From Bacteroidota bacterium (GTDB taxonomy: Bacteria; Bacteroidota; Bacteroidia; Chitinophagales; Chitinophagaceae): DNA of 64,000 nucleotides. Each line of letters starts with the position of its first letter. The first letter of the stretch is position 1. The stretch is taken from the NCBI GenBank assembly GCA_018267955.1, contig JAFDXL010000010.1, forward strand, positions 248,001 through 312,000, given 5' to 3'. The notes under the pieces are model-generated. The model saw only the letters and a list, made by a program, of their open reading frames with translations, was not told where the DNA came from and did no database searches. Shown piece after piece: positions 1 to 8,225 of this stretch. A program made the position numbers and the translations under genes.

Positions 1-824
1 TCACTTATCTGGCAGAAATAGCTCCAGAAAGGTACATCGTGCCATTCCAGGTCCTGGTACATCATCGGCACTACACATATCGGGAAGTCGCCCGCGATAC
101 CACCACCTATCTGGAAGAAGCCAACACCTTTACCGGCAGAATTGTTACGATACCAGTCTGCCAGCCACACCATGTATTCTATACCGCTCTTCATCGTGCT
201 CGCTTTCAATTCGCCTTTGATGCAGTAAGATGCAAAGATGTTACCCATCGTACTGTCTTCCCAGCCCGGCACTACTATCGGCAGGTTTTTCTCAGCCGCA
301 GCGATCATCCAGCTATGTTTAGGATCGATCTCATAATCTGGCTTCATCACTTCGCTCAGTAACAGCTTGTACATATACTCATGCGGAAAATAACGTTCTC
401 CTTTATCTTCTGCATCTTTCCATATTTTGTGGATGTGACGCTGTATGCGGCGGAATGCTTCTTCTTCAGGGATACAAGTATCCGTAACACGGTTAAAGCC
501 GCCTTCCAGCAGTTCCCATTCATCCTGTGGGCTCAGATCACGATAGTTAGGTACACGCTTGTAATGCGTATGTGCTACCAGGTTCATGATATCCTCTTCC
601 AGGTTGGCACCGGTACAGCTAATGATAGCAATTTTATCCTGGCGGATCATTTCTGCCAGTGAAATGCCCAATTCGGCAGTACTCATAGCACCTGCAAGTG
701 ATACCAGCATTTTACCACCTTCCAGCAAATGGGTTTCGTAACCTTTTGCTGCATCTACCAGCGCCGCAGCGTTGAAGTGACGGTAATGATGTTGTATAAA
801 CTGTGAGATTGGCCCTTTATTCAT
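1..824 (-). CDS. Deoxyhypusine synthase-like protein (3' end outside window)
   Basis: The gene starts at the ATG at 824 and runs off the left edge, so about 274 N-terminal residues are visible. The protein follows the deoxyhypusine synthase fold: CTGANLEEDI matches the family's GGVEEDL loop, FNRVTDTCIP matches the INRIGNLLVP region, PGWEDSTMGNIF matches the substrate loop, and FQIGGGIAGDF matches the GGGVVKHH NAD-binding turn. The family moves an aminobutyl group from spermidine in an NAD-dependent reaction. Bacteria lack eIF5A, so the bacterial members more likely make or modify polyamines (homospermidine-synthase-like); that role is inferred. The catalytic lysine region lies beyond the window edge and cannot be checked. 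Confidence 0.8.
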   Translation of the reverse strand, partial: MNKGPISQFIQHHYRHFNAAALVDAAKGYETHLLEGGKMLVSLAGAMSTAELGISLAEMIRQDKIAIISCTGANLEEDIMNLVAHTHYKRVPNYRDLSPQDEWELLEGGFNRVTDTCIPEEEAFRRIQRHIHKIWKDAEDKGERYFPHEYMYKLLLSEVMKPDYEIDPKHSWMIAAAEKNLPIVVPGWEDSTMGNIFASYCIKGELKASTMKSGIEYMVWLADWYRNNSAGKGVGFFQIGGGIAGDFPICVVPMMYQDLEWHDVPFWSYFCQIS

Positions 825-935
825 GTTATTATTTTTGATACTCGATTTAGAAACTTGATTTTAAAATGAAAGAGCAAACAGTATTGCTGAATGCTCTTTG
901 TATAATATTAATCTGGCCGACAGCCTGCTTATCAA

Positions 936-2255
936 TTAAGCAACTGTCTGATTTTTAGCGATGAATTTCTGGATCCATTCCGTGGTCATAGACTTAGGAC
1001 GCTCAATAGGGAATCCTAATGCCCTGTCCCAGCAGAGGCTTGCCAGTACACCTAATGCACGGCTTACGCCAAACAGTACGGTATAGAAATCTTCTTCCAC
1101 CAGGCCATAGTGTTTCAGCAATGCACCTGAGTGCGCATCTACGTTAGGCCATGGGTTTTTGATCTTACCGGTGCTTTCCAGTATAGCAGGCGCTACTTCA
1201 TATACATTCCATACTGTTTTCACAGTAGGGTCGTCAGGACAATGCGTTTTCGCAAATTCCATCTGTGCAGTGAAGCGTGGATCTGTTTTACGCAATACAG
1301 CATGGCCATAGCCCGGTACTACTTTACCGGCAGCCAGTGTATCTTTTATGTATTGTGCAATTTGTTCTTTAGTTGGTTCCAGCGTACCCAGGTTTTCCTG
1401 CAGTTCTTCTATCCAGCGGATCACTTCCTGGTTTGCCAATCCGTGCAGCGGACCTGCAAGGCCGGTCATACCTGCGGTGAAAGCAAGGTAAGGATCGCTC
1501 AGTGCAGAACCTACCAGGTGCGTTGCATGTGCAGATACGTTACCACCTTCGTGGTCGGCATGGATGGTCAGATAGAGACGTATCAGCGCCCAGAAGCCTT
1601 TATCTTCAAAGCCCAGCATATGTGCAAAGTTCGCACCCCAGTCCAGCATACCATCCGGCTGAATATGTTCTCCGTTTTTGTATTTACGGCGATAGATATA
1701 AGCAGCGATGCGTGGCAGACGAGCGATGAGGGTCATCGTATCCTCGTACACATAATCCCAATGCTCTTTTTTGCTGATACCTTCTGTATATGCTTTTGCA
1801 AATTTTGATTCTGTCTGCAATGCCAGCACTGCAACGCAGAACTGTGTCATTGGGTGTGTAGATACCGGCAGCGCTTCGATGGTATCAAACACATGGTTAG
1901 GTACGTGCGAGCGGCGAGCCCATGTTGCAGAGATATGTTCTGCATCTTCCTGTGAAGGAACTGTGCCGGTAAGCATCAGGTAGAAAAGGCCTTCAGGCAG
2001 TGGTTCTGTGCCACCTGGCGCTTTTGGCAGTTTCTCCCTCAGTTCCGGTATAGAAAATCCGCGGAAACGGATACCTTCATTACTGTCTAACAGGGAGGTC
2101 TCGGTGATCAGGCCCGGTATACCGCGCATACCCTGGTATGCTTGTGCAATAGTTACCTTGTCCAATACCATTTCGCCATGCTCAGCGATCAGGTTTTTGA
2201 TCTCTTTTTGTTGCTCTTCGGCAACTGCCTTAAACTTATCTTTTACGTAGCCCAT
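936..2255 (-). CDS. gltA: Citrate synthase, eukaryotic/mitochondrial type
   Basis: Condenses acetyl-CoA and oxaloacetate to citrate in the cytoplasm, the entry step of the TCA cycle. The 439-residue protein carries all three catalytic residues in family context: His in GPLHGLANQEV, His in PGYGHAVLRKTDPR and Asp in NPWPNVDAHSG. The long runs HADHEGGNVSAH, GVSRALGVLA and RALGFPIERPKSM are those of the mitochondrial enzyme, not of the hexameric E. coli GltA type. A TACCTTTA -7-like element lies on the minus strand at 2304-2311. It is a single gene, about 110 bases downstream of the start of the deoxyhypusine-synthase-like gene. The identification is very secure; only the sub-type assignment is by memory. 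Confidence 0.96.
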   Translation of the reverse strand: MGYVKDKFKAVAEEQQKEIKNLIAEHGEMVLDKVTIAQAYQGMRGIPGLITETSLLDSNEGIRFRGFSIPELREKLPKAPGGTEPLPEGLFYLMLTGTVPSQEDAEHISATWARRSHVPNHVFDTIEALPVSTHPMTQFCVAVLALQTESKFAKAYTEGISKKEHWDYVYEDTMTLIARLPRIAAYIYRRKYKNGEHIQPDGMLDWGANFAHMLGFEDKGFWALIRLYLTIHADHEGGNVSAHATHLVGSALSDPYLAFTAGMTGLAGPLHGLANQEVIRWIEELQENLGTLEPTKEQIAQYIKDTLAAGKVVPGYGHAVLRKTDPRFTAQMEFAKTHCPDDPTVKTVWNVYEVAPAILESTGKIKNPWPNVDAHSGALLKHYGLVEEDFYTVLFGVSRALGVLASLCWDRALGFPIERPKSMTTEWIQKFIAKNQTVA

Positions 2256-2392
2256 GATAATTACAGTGCATTAAGTGGTGAACACCCAATTTTTTTACGG
2301 GCATAAAGGTAAGAAATGTGCAACTTATACTGTGTGAAAATATTATTAGCTTCTAAGGCAGGCAGGGCTTATTTATTAATAAAATAGATAAT

Positions 2393-3054
2393 TTATCTTT
2401 TATGGATTAACTGTTTTCGTATGGACTGGAGAAAATCATAATTCTCATACAACCAATAACGTGCTTCATTAATGCAATGCAGTTCTATATCATCTAGCGT
2501 TGCATCGGGCCAATCATAGCTAAATGGTTCTCCTCTATCTAACTCCTTCCAGGCAGAAATTATATACATAAGGTCTCCAATAGACTCATAACCGTGGGTT
2601 GTTTTTAGTTTTAAGAGGCCATTTTTCACATTAAGACCATTAGCAATCTGCTTTACATAAAAGCAGTTGTAACACACTTCGGCATCATCATAAGTCAATA
2701 TCGGATAGCCAAGATCGTTCAACGCATCGTCAAAATAGGGAACCAGGTCATTATACGATATAGGTTTTGGAATACCGGCAAGAATGGTAAGGTTCGGCTA
2801 TCATAGCCAAGAAGCATCATTTCATACGCCCAGGTTGGCACTTCTTCTAAAGCAAATCTGTATTTCGCTCCCAACACCTGCCATGTTAGCGCGCTAAAAC
2901 CAACATCTTCCCACTCTGCGGGATCATATGGAACTGGCTTTATTTCTTGTTTGTACGAATACGAGGGAATAAACTCTGGTCTCGGAGTAAATTGTTCAAC
3001 AGGCTTATCAGCACCAAATAGTTTTCGCAGGTAATCCTTCAGGGCATTTATCAT
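2393..3054 (-). pseudogene. Unknown soluble protein, apparently split by one frameshift
   Basis: Two overlapping reading frames, 3054-2719 (111 codons) and 2722-2393 (109 codons), look like halves of one protein of about 220 residues. The first half ends with an unconvincing tail after LLGYDSR. The second frame, read upstream of its nominal start, stays open as LTILAGIPKPISYNDLVPYF before DDALNDLGYPILTYDD. One added base near 2791-2797 would join them as GYDSRNLTILAGIPKP. I do not recognise the family; it is acidic, rich in Tyr and Trp, and has no signal peptide or membrane segment. It may be a true pseudogene, a sequencing indel or, less likely, programmed frameshifting. If intact it could be one of the small immunity-like proteins common in this phylum, but that is only a guess. 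Confidence 0.6.
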
Positions 3055-3080
3055 AGTAACGGGTAATCAAGGCAACAAAA

Positions 3081-4520
3081 TTACATCATCTCTTTTACAA
3101 GCCCGCCCAGTTTCTTCAATGCTCTATCCACTTGCGGTGTCCATTGCATGCCATAGCTCAGGCGCATACAGTTGCGATACCTGTCCTGCAGGGTAAACAT
3201 GCTGCCCGGCGCTATGCTTATCTTATGCAACATCGCCTCCTGGTACAGATGATAAGTGTCTATATTCTTATCCAGTTCCATCCAGAGTATAAAGCCTCCT
3301 TTCGGGTTGCTCATTTTTACTCCTTCCGGAAAATATTCACCAATAGCGCGAATAAACTGGAGGCTGTTAGCATGCAGTGTCTGCCGCATTTTACGCAGAT
3401 GATGTTCGTACCGGCCAGTGGACAGGAAATTGGCTATAGCAGCCTGTTGTGTAGTAGCAGAGGTAATACTATGATAAAGCTTCAGGCGTTTTATCTTTTC
3501 TAAATATTTACCTGGTGCTACCCATCCTACCCTATACCCCGGCGCTAATGTCTTGGATATAGAACTACACCAGAGCACGTTACCTTCTTCATCAAAACTT
3601 TTGCAAGGCCTGGGTCTTTGTTTACCAAAAAACACATCACCATACAGATCATCCTCTATCAATGGTATGCCATGTTTCGACAGCAATTTTACCATGGCTT
3701 CTTTCTGCTCATCGGGCATACAGTAGCCAAGCGGGTTACTGAAGTTGCTGACGAAGAACACCGCTTTGATATTATGCTTTTGCAATGCCTTCTTTACATC
3801 ATCCGGGTCTACACCTGTTTCAGGGTCTGTTGGCAGTTCTATCACCTTAAGCCCTATGCTTTGCGCAAACCGCAGCATACCAAAATATACGGGGCTTTCT
3901 ACGGCTATAGTATCTCCAGGCTTGGTAATAGCCATCAGGCAATAAGATATCGCATTCATGCAACCGGCCGTTGTAACCAGGTCATCAGCGGTAAGGTCGC
4001 CATTCCATTGCCTTGTCCACCTTGCTACCTGTGTACGCAATACATTGTTGCCTTGCACATGTTCATACGCCGTGCCTCCGCCGGGCAGACCTTTCATGGC
4101 CTGCACCATCGACTTGTTCAGCTTGGCAAGTGGCAGTATCTCAGGTGCAGGCACACTCAATGAAAAACGCACAATACCCGGCATTACAAAATCATCATAC
4201 ACTTCTGATATAATGGCTTCTACATTCTTATTTTTTGCAGTCAACGGAGGATTACTTTTCTCTAACCTGTCCGGGAAACGGGATGGATTGAACCGCACGT
4301 AATAACCACTTTGCGGACGGGACTCTATAAGCCCTTTCCCTTCGAGGTGATAGTATGCCTGCAAAGTGGTGCTGATGCTTACCCCATGTTGTTTACTCAA
4401 CACGCGAACGGAAGGCAGTTTATCACCGATGGTCAATACATTATCCATTATTTGCTGCTCTATATTTCCGGCAACATGCAGGTATATATGTTCTTCACGT
4501 CCTTTTACGTTCTTTTTCAT
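3081..4520 (-). CDS. MocR/GntR-family transcriptional regulator with aminotransferase domain
   Basis: A 479-residue PdxR/MocR-type regulator. Residues about 10-78 form a GntR winged helix (GDKLPSVRVLSKQHGVS, then LEGKGLIESRPQSGYYV). The rest is a fold-type I aminotransferase domain with the PLP lysine at about position 323 in SSISKTLAPGYRVGW. Members bind PLP or an amino-acid adduct and control nearby transport or metabolic genes, usually divergent ones. Here the divergent neighbour is an EamA exporter followed by a branched-chain aminotransferase, which makes that operon the likely target. Candidate operator repeats lie in the shared upstream region. The ligand is unknown. Confidence 0.92.
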   Translation of the reverse strand: MKKNVKGREEHIYLHVAGNIEQQIMDNVLTIGDKLPSVRVLSKQHGVSISTTLQAYYHLEGKGLIESRPQSGYYVRFNPSRFPDRLEKSNPPLTAKNKNVEAIISEVYDDFVMPGIVRFSLSVPAPEILPLAKLNKSMVQAMKGLPGGGTAYEHVQGNNVLRTQVARWTRQWNGDLTADDLVTTAGCMNAISYCLMAITKPGDTIAVESPVYFGMLRFAQSIGLKVIELPTDPETGVDPDDVKKALQKHNIKAVFFVSNFSNPLGYCMPDEQKEAMVKLLSKHGIPLIEDDLYGDVFFGKQRPRPCKSFDEEGNVLWCSSISKTLAPGYRVGWVAPGKYLEKIKRLKLYHSITSATTQQAAIANFLSTGRYEHHLRKMRQTLHANSLQFIRAIGEYFPEGVKMSNPKGGFILWMELDKNIDTYHLYQEAMLHKISIAPGSMFTLQDRYRNCMRLSYGMQWTPQVDRALKKLGGLVKEMM

Positions 4521-4535
4521 GCAAGCATTTGTTAA

Positions 4536-4580
4536 AACTGTTCTGCAATAACTGTTATGGTCGAAATTACAAAAATTGTA
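4536..4580. promoter_or_regulatory. Candidate MocR operator: direct repeat plus inverted repeat
   Basis: The gap between the divergent MocR and EamA genes holds two AACTGTT copies at 4536-4542 and 4550-4556 (14-base period) and a perfect inverted repeat TACAA-AAA-TTGTA at 4568-4580. MocR/PdxR dimers are known to bind spaced direct repeats, so this is a reasonable operator candidate. Binding is inferred from position and symmetry only. Confidence 0.45.
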
Positions 4581-4640
4581 TCTGTTTTGTTCCGGCGAAT
4601 CTCCTGAATTTTGTTATATCCATTAGGTACTAAGTTTTTT

Positions 4641-5585
4641 ATGAGAGGCAATACAAAGGCATATTTAGCACTGGTTTTTATCTGCATAGTCTGGGGTACA
4701 ACATATTTATCATTACGTGTAGCTGTGCAACATTACCCTTCTATATTATTCGCTGCCATCAGGCAAACTATTTCGGCTGTTATCATCATGCTCATCGGCT
4801 ACCTGGTGAGCCGTAAAACAGATTTATCTATTGCCAATTTGAAACACCAGGCCATTGTAGGTTTCTGCCTGATAACCGTAGGCAACGGACTGGTATCGTG
4901 GGGTGAGCGTGTGATACCCAGTGGTGTGGCTGCGCTTATCTGCTCTATGATGCCTATGTGTGCGGTTATCATTAATCTCGCATCTTCAAAACGGGAAAAG
5001 GTAAATCCACAGATCATCATAGGTATGTTGATCGGCTTCTGCGGTGTAGGCCTGATATTTAAAGACAATATTGCCGACCTTGGCAATAGCGCGTACCTAA
5101 CCGGGATCCTTAGCATTTTTGCCGCAACCAGTACCTGGGCTTTCGGCAGTGTATATAACAAGAAAGGCAAATCTACCATTAACCCAATTTTCAACGCCGG
5201 GCTGCAATTGGCATTTGGTGGCACATTCCTTTACATTTTAAGTCCGTTCATTGACGATTATAGTTCTATGGATTTTTTCAGCCCTGATGTGATATGGCCA
5301 ATGCTGTACCTCGTTACATTCGGGTCTGTGATGGCCTATACCGCGTACATGTACACGCTGAAAGAATTACCGGTAGGCATTGTATCGCTGTACGCGTATG
5401 TAAACCCTTTAGTAGCAGTAGTATTAGGCTACATGGTACTGAACGAACAATTAACATGGCTTACAGCGGCGGCTTTTGTAACGATCGCGCTTGGTGTATA
5501 TATCGTAAACTCCGGCTATCGCAAACAACATAAGATAACACAACGGGAACTGGCTGCACTGCAAACAGTACCTGATGCAGAATAA
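4641..5585 (+). CDS. EamA-family (DMT) membrane transporter
   Basis: A drug/metabolite-type permease of 314 residues with about ten membrane helices in two EamA repeats: an N-terminal half starting AYLALVFICIVWGTTYLSLR and a C-terminal half ending with VNPLVAVVLGYMVLNEQLTW. The motifs WGTTY and VNPL..V.LG...L.E are characteristic. The ATG at 4641 is preferred over the in-frame TTG at 4611, because the extra ten residues add nothing. Relatives export amino acids or other small metabolites. Divergence from a MocR regulator and the downstream ilvE suggest amino-acid-related export (inference). The next gene follows after 18 bases, so they are probably cotranscribed. Confidence 0.9.
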   Translation: MRGNTKAYLALVFICIVWGTTYLSLRVAVQHYPSILFAAIRQTISAVIIMLIGYLVSRKTDLSIANLKHQAIVGFCLITVGNGLVSWGERVIPSGVAALICSMMPMCAVIINLASSKREKVNPQIIIGMLIGFCGVGLIFKDNIADLGNSAYLTGILSIFAATSTWAFGSVYNKKGKSTINPIFNAGLQLAFGGTFLYILSPFIDDYSSMDFFSPDVIWPMLYLVTFGSVMAYTAYMYTLKELPVGIVSLYAYVNPLVAVVLGYMVLNEQLTWLTAAAFVTIALGVYIVNSGYRKQHKITQRELAALQTVPDAE

Positions 5586-5603
5586 CCATAAAATTTAAAA
5601 TTC

Positions 5604-6653
5604 ATGGAGTACTCAATCTCAATTTCCGTACAAACGGAAAGGCAAGTAAAAGACACTAAATCTATTCCTTTTGGCCTGCAGCCAACAGAACATATGTTCA
5701 TTGCAGAGTATCGGGACGGCCAATGGCAGGATAGCCGTATCATGCCTTTTACCAACCTGTCCATGAGCCCGTTAGCCTTGTGCCTGCATTACGGACAGAC
5801 GGTGTTTGAAGGCATGAAGGCATTTATGATGGAAGACGGCAGTGTCAATATCTTCCGCCCCGATAAGCACTACGATCGTTTTACCAAATCGCTGGATAGA
5901 ATGTGTATGCCCCATGTCCCTAAAGATCTGTTTATGGAAGCATTGCATCAGTTGGTGCAGCTGGACGCGAGCTGGGTGCCTTCAGAAAGTGATGGGTCTT
6001 TATATATACGTCCCTTCATGATAGCTACGGAAGACCGGATAGGAGTAAAAATATCTGACGAATATCTATTCATGATCGTTTGCACGCCTGCATACCAGTA
6101 CTATTCTAAACCGCTGAAGGTAAAGGTGGAAGATAAATATGTTCGCGCTGCAGAAGGCGGCACAGGCTTTGCAAAATGCGGGGGTAACTATGGCGCATCC
6201 TTCTACCCTACCAAACTGGCCAAAGAGCAAGGTTATGACCAGGTATTGTGGACGGACAGTAAGAACCACGAATTCATTGAGGAATCAGGTACGATGAATG
6301 TAATGTTTGTGATAGACGGCACTTTGCTCACGCCACCATTATCCGGTACGATCCTCGATGGTATTACCCGTGATTCCTTATTGACCATTGCACAGGAAAA
6401 AGGCATCAAAACGGAAGTTCGCCCCATACGCCACAAAGAGATCATCGATGCCCTGGCATCCGGCAAACGTGTAGAAGCATTTGGCGCCGGCACTGCTGCT
6501 GTGATAGCACCGATAGAAGTGATAGCGGTTGGCGGTAAAGAATATACTTGTTATCTTGGAGAGGATGCGCTTATGTATCAGCTGGCTAATGACCTGCTGG
6601 CTATACGCAAGGGGCATCAGCCTGATAATCATAACTGGAACTATATCGTTTAA
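5604..6653 (+). CDS. ilvE: Branched-chain amino acid aminotransferase
   Basis: A fold-type IV PLP transaminase of 349 residues that interconverts Leu, Ile and Val with their 2-oxo acids using glutamate. Recognisable features are HYGQTVFEGMKAF near residue 72, RPF.....R.G near 138, the PLP lysine at about position 191 in GFAKCGGNYGASF, EESGTMNVMF and the phosphate-binding SGTILDGITRDSLL. The length fits the BCAT family (class of plant, mammal and Bacteroidota enzymes, longer than E. coli IlvE). It sits between the EamA exporter and a GNAT gene with very short gaps, so it probably belongs to the MocR-controlled operon. Confidence 0.95.
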   Translation: MEYSISISVQTERQVKDTKSIPFGLQPTEHMFIAEYRDGQWQDSRIMPFTNLSMSPLALCLHYGQTVFEGMKAFMMEDGSVNIFRPDKHYDRFTKSLDRMCMPHVPKDLFMEALHQLVQLDASWVPSESDGSLYIRPFMIATEDRIGVKISDEYLFMIVCTPAYQYYSKPLKVKVEDKYVRAAEGGTGFAKCGGNYGASFYPTKLAKEQGYDQVLWTDSKNHEFIEESGTMNVMFVIDGTLLTPPLSGTILDGITRDSLLTIAQEKGIKTEVRPIRHKEIIDALASGKRVEAFGAGTAAVIAPIEVIAVGGKEYTCYLGEDALMYQLANDLLAIRKGHQPDNHNWNYIV

Positions 6654-6655
6654 CA

Positions 6656-7120
6656 ATGCAACCCATAAACATACACTACCGCGACTACCTGATAACAACA
6701 GATAAATCAAAAATGCAAACGGAAGCCATACATCATTGGCTGGCTACGGAATCCTACTGGTGTAAGAATATTCCTTACGATCTTGTAAAGAAAGCATTTG
6801 ACAATTCGTTTTGTGTGGGTGTATTAAAAGATGGGGAACAGGTTGGCTATGCAAGGCTCATAACAGATTATACCACATTTGCTTACCTGGCAGATGTGTA
6901 TGTAGAAGAAGAGCACCGGGGCAATAGCCTGAGCAAACAGATGATGCAGGTACTTATGGATCTGGACTGGACCAAACAACTCAGGCGCATGATGCTGGCA
7001 ACACTCGATGCACATAAGCTGTACGAGCAGTTTGGCTTCAAGTCTGTTGCATTACCCGAGAGACTAATGGAAGTGAATCGCCCTGTTATCTATGGAGACA
7101 ATAATAATCCATGTAAATAA
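6656..7120 (+). CDS. GNAT-family N-acetyltransferase
   Basis: A 154-residue GNAT protein beginning two bases after the ilvE stop. The core is visible as FCVGVLKDGEQVGYARLITD, then the beta4-alpha3 acetyl-CoA site YLADVYVEEEHRGNSLSKQMM (the usual Q/RxxGxG/A loop in a relaxed form) and the C-terminal AHKLYEQFGF signature. The substrate is unknown; small single-domain GNATs of this type usually modify small amines or protein N-termini. The last bases overlap a possible upstream start of the next gene, which argues for translational coupling in one operon. Confidence 0.9.
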   Translation: MQPINIHYRDYLITTDKSKMQTEAIHHWLATESYWCKNIPYDLVKKAFDNSFCVGVLKDGEQVGYARLITDYTTFAYLADVYVEEEHRGNSLSKQMMQVLMDLDWTKQLRRMMLATLDAHKLYEQFGFKSVALPERLMEVNRPVIYGDNNNPCK

Positions 7121-7133
7121 AAAGATTGATAGT

Positions 7134-7700
7134 ATGGCAAACATAGAATATTTACAAAGTGCGCTCCGCCAGTTCAAAATGTATAAAAAACTGGGCGACG
7201 GAGCTATGCAGCAGGTAGATGACAAAGGCCTGTTCCTGCAGCCTAATGAAGAAAGCAACAGCATTGCTACCATTGTAAAACACATGCATGGCAACATGCT
7301 CAGCCGCTGGACGGATTTTATGACCACAGATGGCGAAAAACCCTGGCGCCAGCGTGATGCGGAATTTGATAACGATCTGCAAACACGCGAAAGTGTATTA
7401 CAAAAATGGGAAGAAGGCTGGCAATGTTTATTTAACGCATTAGAAAGCATTACCGATGACGACCTGAATAAGATCATCTATATACGCAACGAAGGGCATA
7501 CAGTACTGGAAGCCACCAACAGGCAGATAGCACACTACTCTTACCACGTAGGGCAGATCGTATATATTGCTAAGATGCTTAAAAACGATGGATGGCAAAG
7601 CCTTTCCATACCAAGGAATAAGTCGAATGAATACAATGAAAAGAAATTCTCAGAAGAGAAAGGCAAAAGGCATTTCACAGACGAATGGCTAAACAAATAA
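7134..7700 (+). CDS. DUF1572 (DinB-like) protein
   Basis: A 188-residue member of the DUF1572 branch of the DinB/YfiT four-helix-bundle superfamily. The start at 7134 (MANIEYLQSALRQFKMYKKL) fits the family better than the in-frame ATG at 7092, which would overlap the GNAT gene. Candidate metal-binding histidines appear in KHMHGNMLSRW and HYSYHVGQIVYIA. Some superfamily members are thiol-dependent S-transferases that use bacillithiol or mycothiol. That is interesting because bshB1 is also present in this window, but the link is only inferred. Last gene of the ilvE operon, followed directly by a strong terminator. Confidence 0.88.
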   Translation: MANIEYLQSALRQFKMYKKLGDGAMQQVDDKGLFLQPNEESNSIATIVKHMHGNMLSRWTDFMTTDGEKPWRQRDAEFDNDLQTRESVLQKWEEGWQCLFNALESITDDDLNKIIYIRNEGHTVLEATNRQIAHYSYHVGQIVYIAKMLKNDGWQSLSIPRNKSNEYNEKKFSEEKGKRHFTDEWLNK

Positions 7701-7706
7701 AACGAG

Positions 7707-7733
7707 AGCCCGCATGATGCGGGCTTTTTTTTT
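7707..7733 (+). terminator. Rho-independent terminator after the ilvE operon
   Basis: A perfect 8-bp stem AGCCCGCA / TGCGGGCT with a TGA loop is followed by nine T residues. It lies between convergent genes and overlaps the 3' end of the minus-strand gene by two bases, so it may also help stop transcription from the other side. Confidence 0.92.
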
Positions 7734-8097
7734 ACTTGTTCAGATACTTCTGCATCTCCTTCTTTTCTATATTATACGAGAGTACCAACCCAAGACCTGC
7801 ACAAATAGGAATTAAAGAAAAGTATAACGCCGGATGCTGTGGGCCGACGCTGAAACCACGTGTTACCATATTAACATCTATGAGATACGCTATTAGTAAA
7901 CCAATGCCCGCCCCAATCATCATCAGTGCATATTTAAGATAGGTCAGCGACCCGAACTTCCTGTAACTTTCTCTTGGATTGATACCGCGTTCTATCAATG
8001 CCATATTTTCTTTATTGCGCAGGTAATAGATACCAAATAGTGTTGTTGCCGCACAGATAAATAGCACAATCGGGATCATCGCTCTTGTTGCTTCCAT
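7732..8097 (-). CDS. DUF6249-like small membrane protein
   Basis: About 121 residues if started at the ATG at 8097 (MEATRAMIPIVLFIC). The longer frame to 8154 has a poorly conserved-looking polar extension. It has three predicted membrane segments: IPIVLFICAATTLFGIYYL, LKYALMMIGAGIGLLIAYLI and LYFSLIPICAGLGLVLSYNI. The cytoplasmic loop RNKENMALIERGINP is typical of the DUF6249 family. That family is often encoded next to ECF sigma factors in Bacteroidota, as here, where it is divergent from one. Function unknown. A long inverted repeat separates the two genes. Confidence 0.8.
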   Translation of the reverse strand: MEATRAMIPIVLFICAATTLFGIYYLRNKENMALIERGINPRESYRKFGSLTYLKYALMMIGAGIGLLIAYLIDVNMVTRGFSVGPQHPALYFSLIPICAGLGLVLSYNIEKKEMQKYLNK

Positions 8098-8156
8098 AAT
8101 ATTGTTTTTGAAGTAATGATTTTGTTGATACTCTTTTGACGAGGATCGGGACAAAC

Positions 8157-8193
8157 AGGTTACAGGAAAAATAAAAATATTTTCTTGTAACCT
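8157..8193. promoter_or_regulatory. 14-bp inverted repeat between DUF6249-like gene and ECF sigma gene
   Basis: The arms AGGTTACAGGAAAA (8157-8170) and TTTTCTTGTAACCT (8180-8193) are inverted copies with one mismatch around an A/T-only spacer. The position, 33 bases before the sigma factor ATG and 60 before the divergent start, suits an operator or a shared promoter element. No T-run follows on either strand, which argues against a terminator. Confidence 0.55.
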
Positions 8194-8225
8194 TGCTCCG
8201 ACATCATACGTCTTATAAATTCCAG

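Noticed and set aside
1131-1808. Antisense open frame opposite citrate synthase
   Set aside because: Shadow of a strongly conserved gene, with composition unlike a natural protein.
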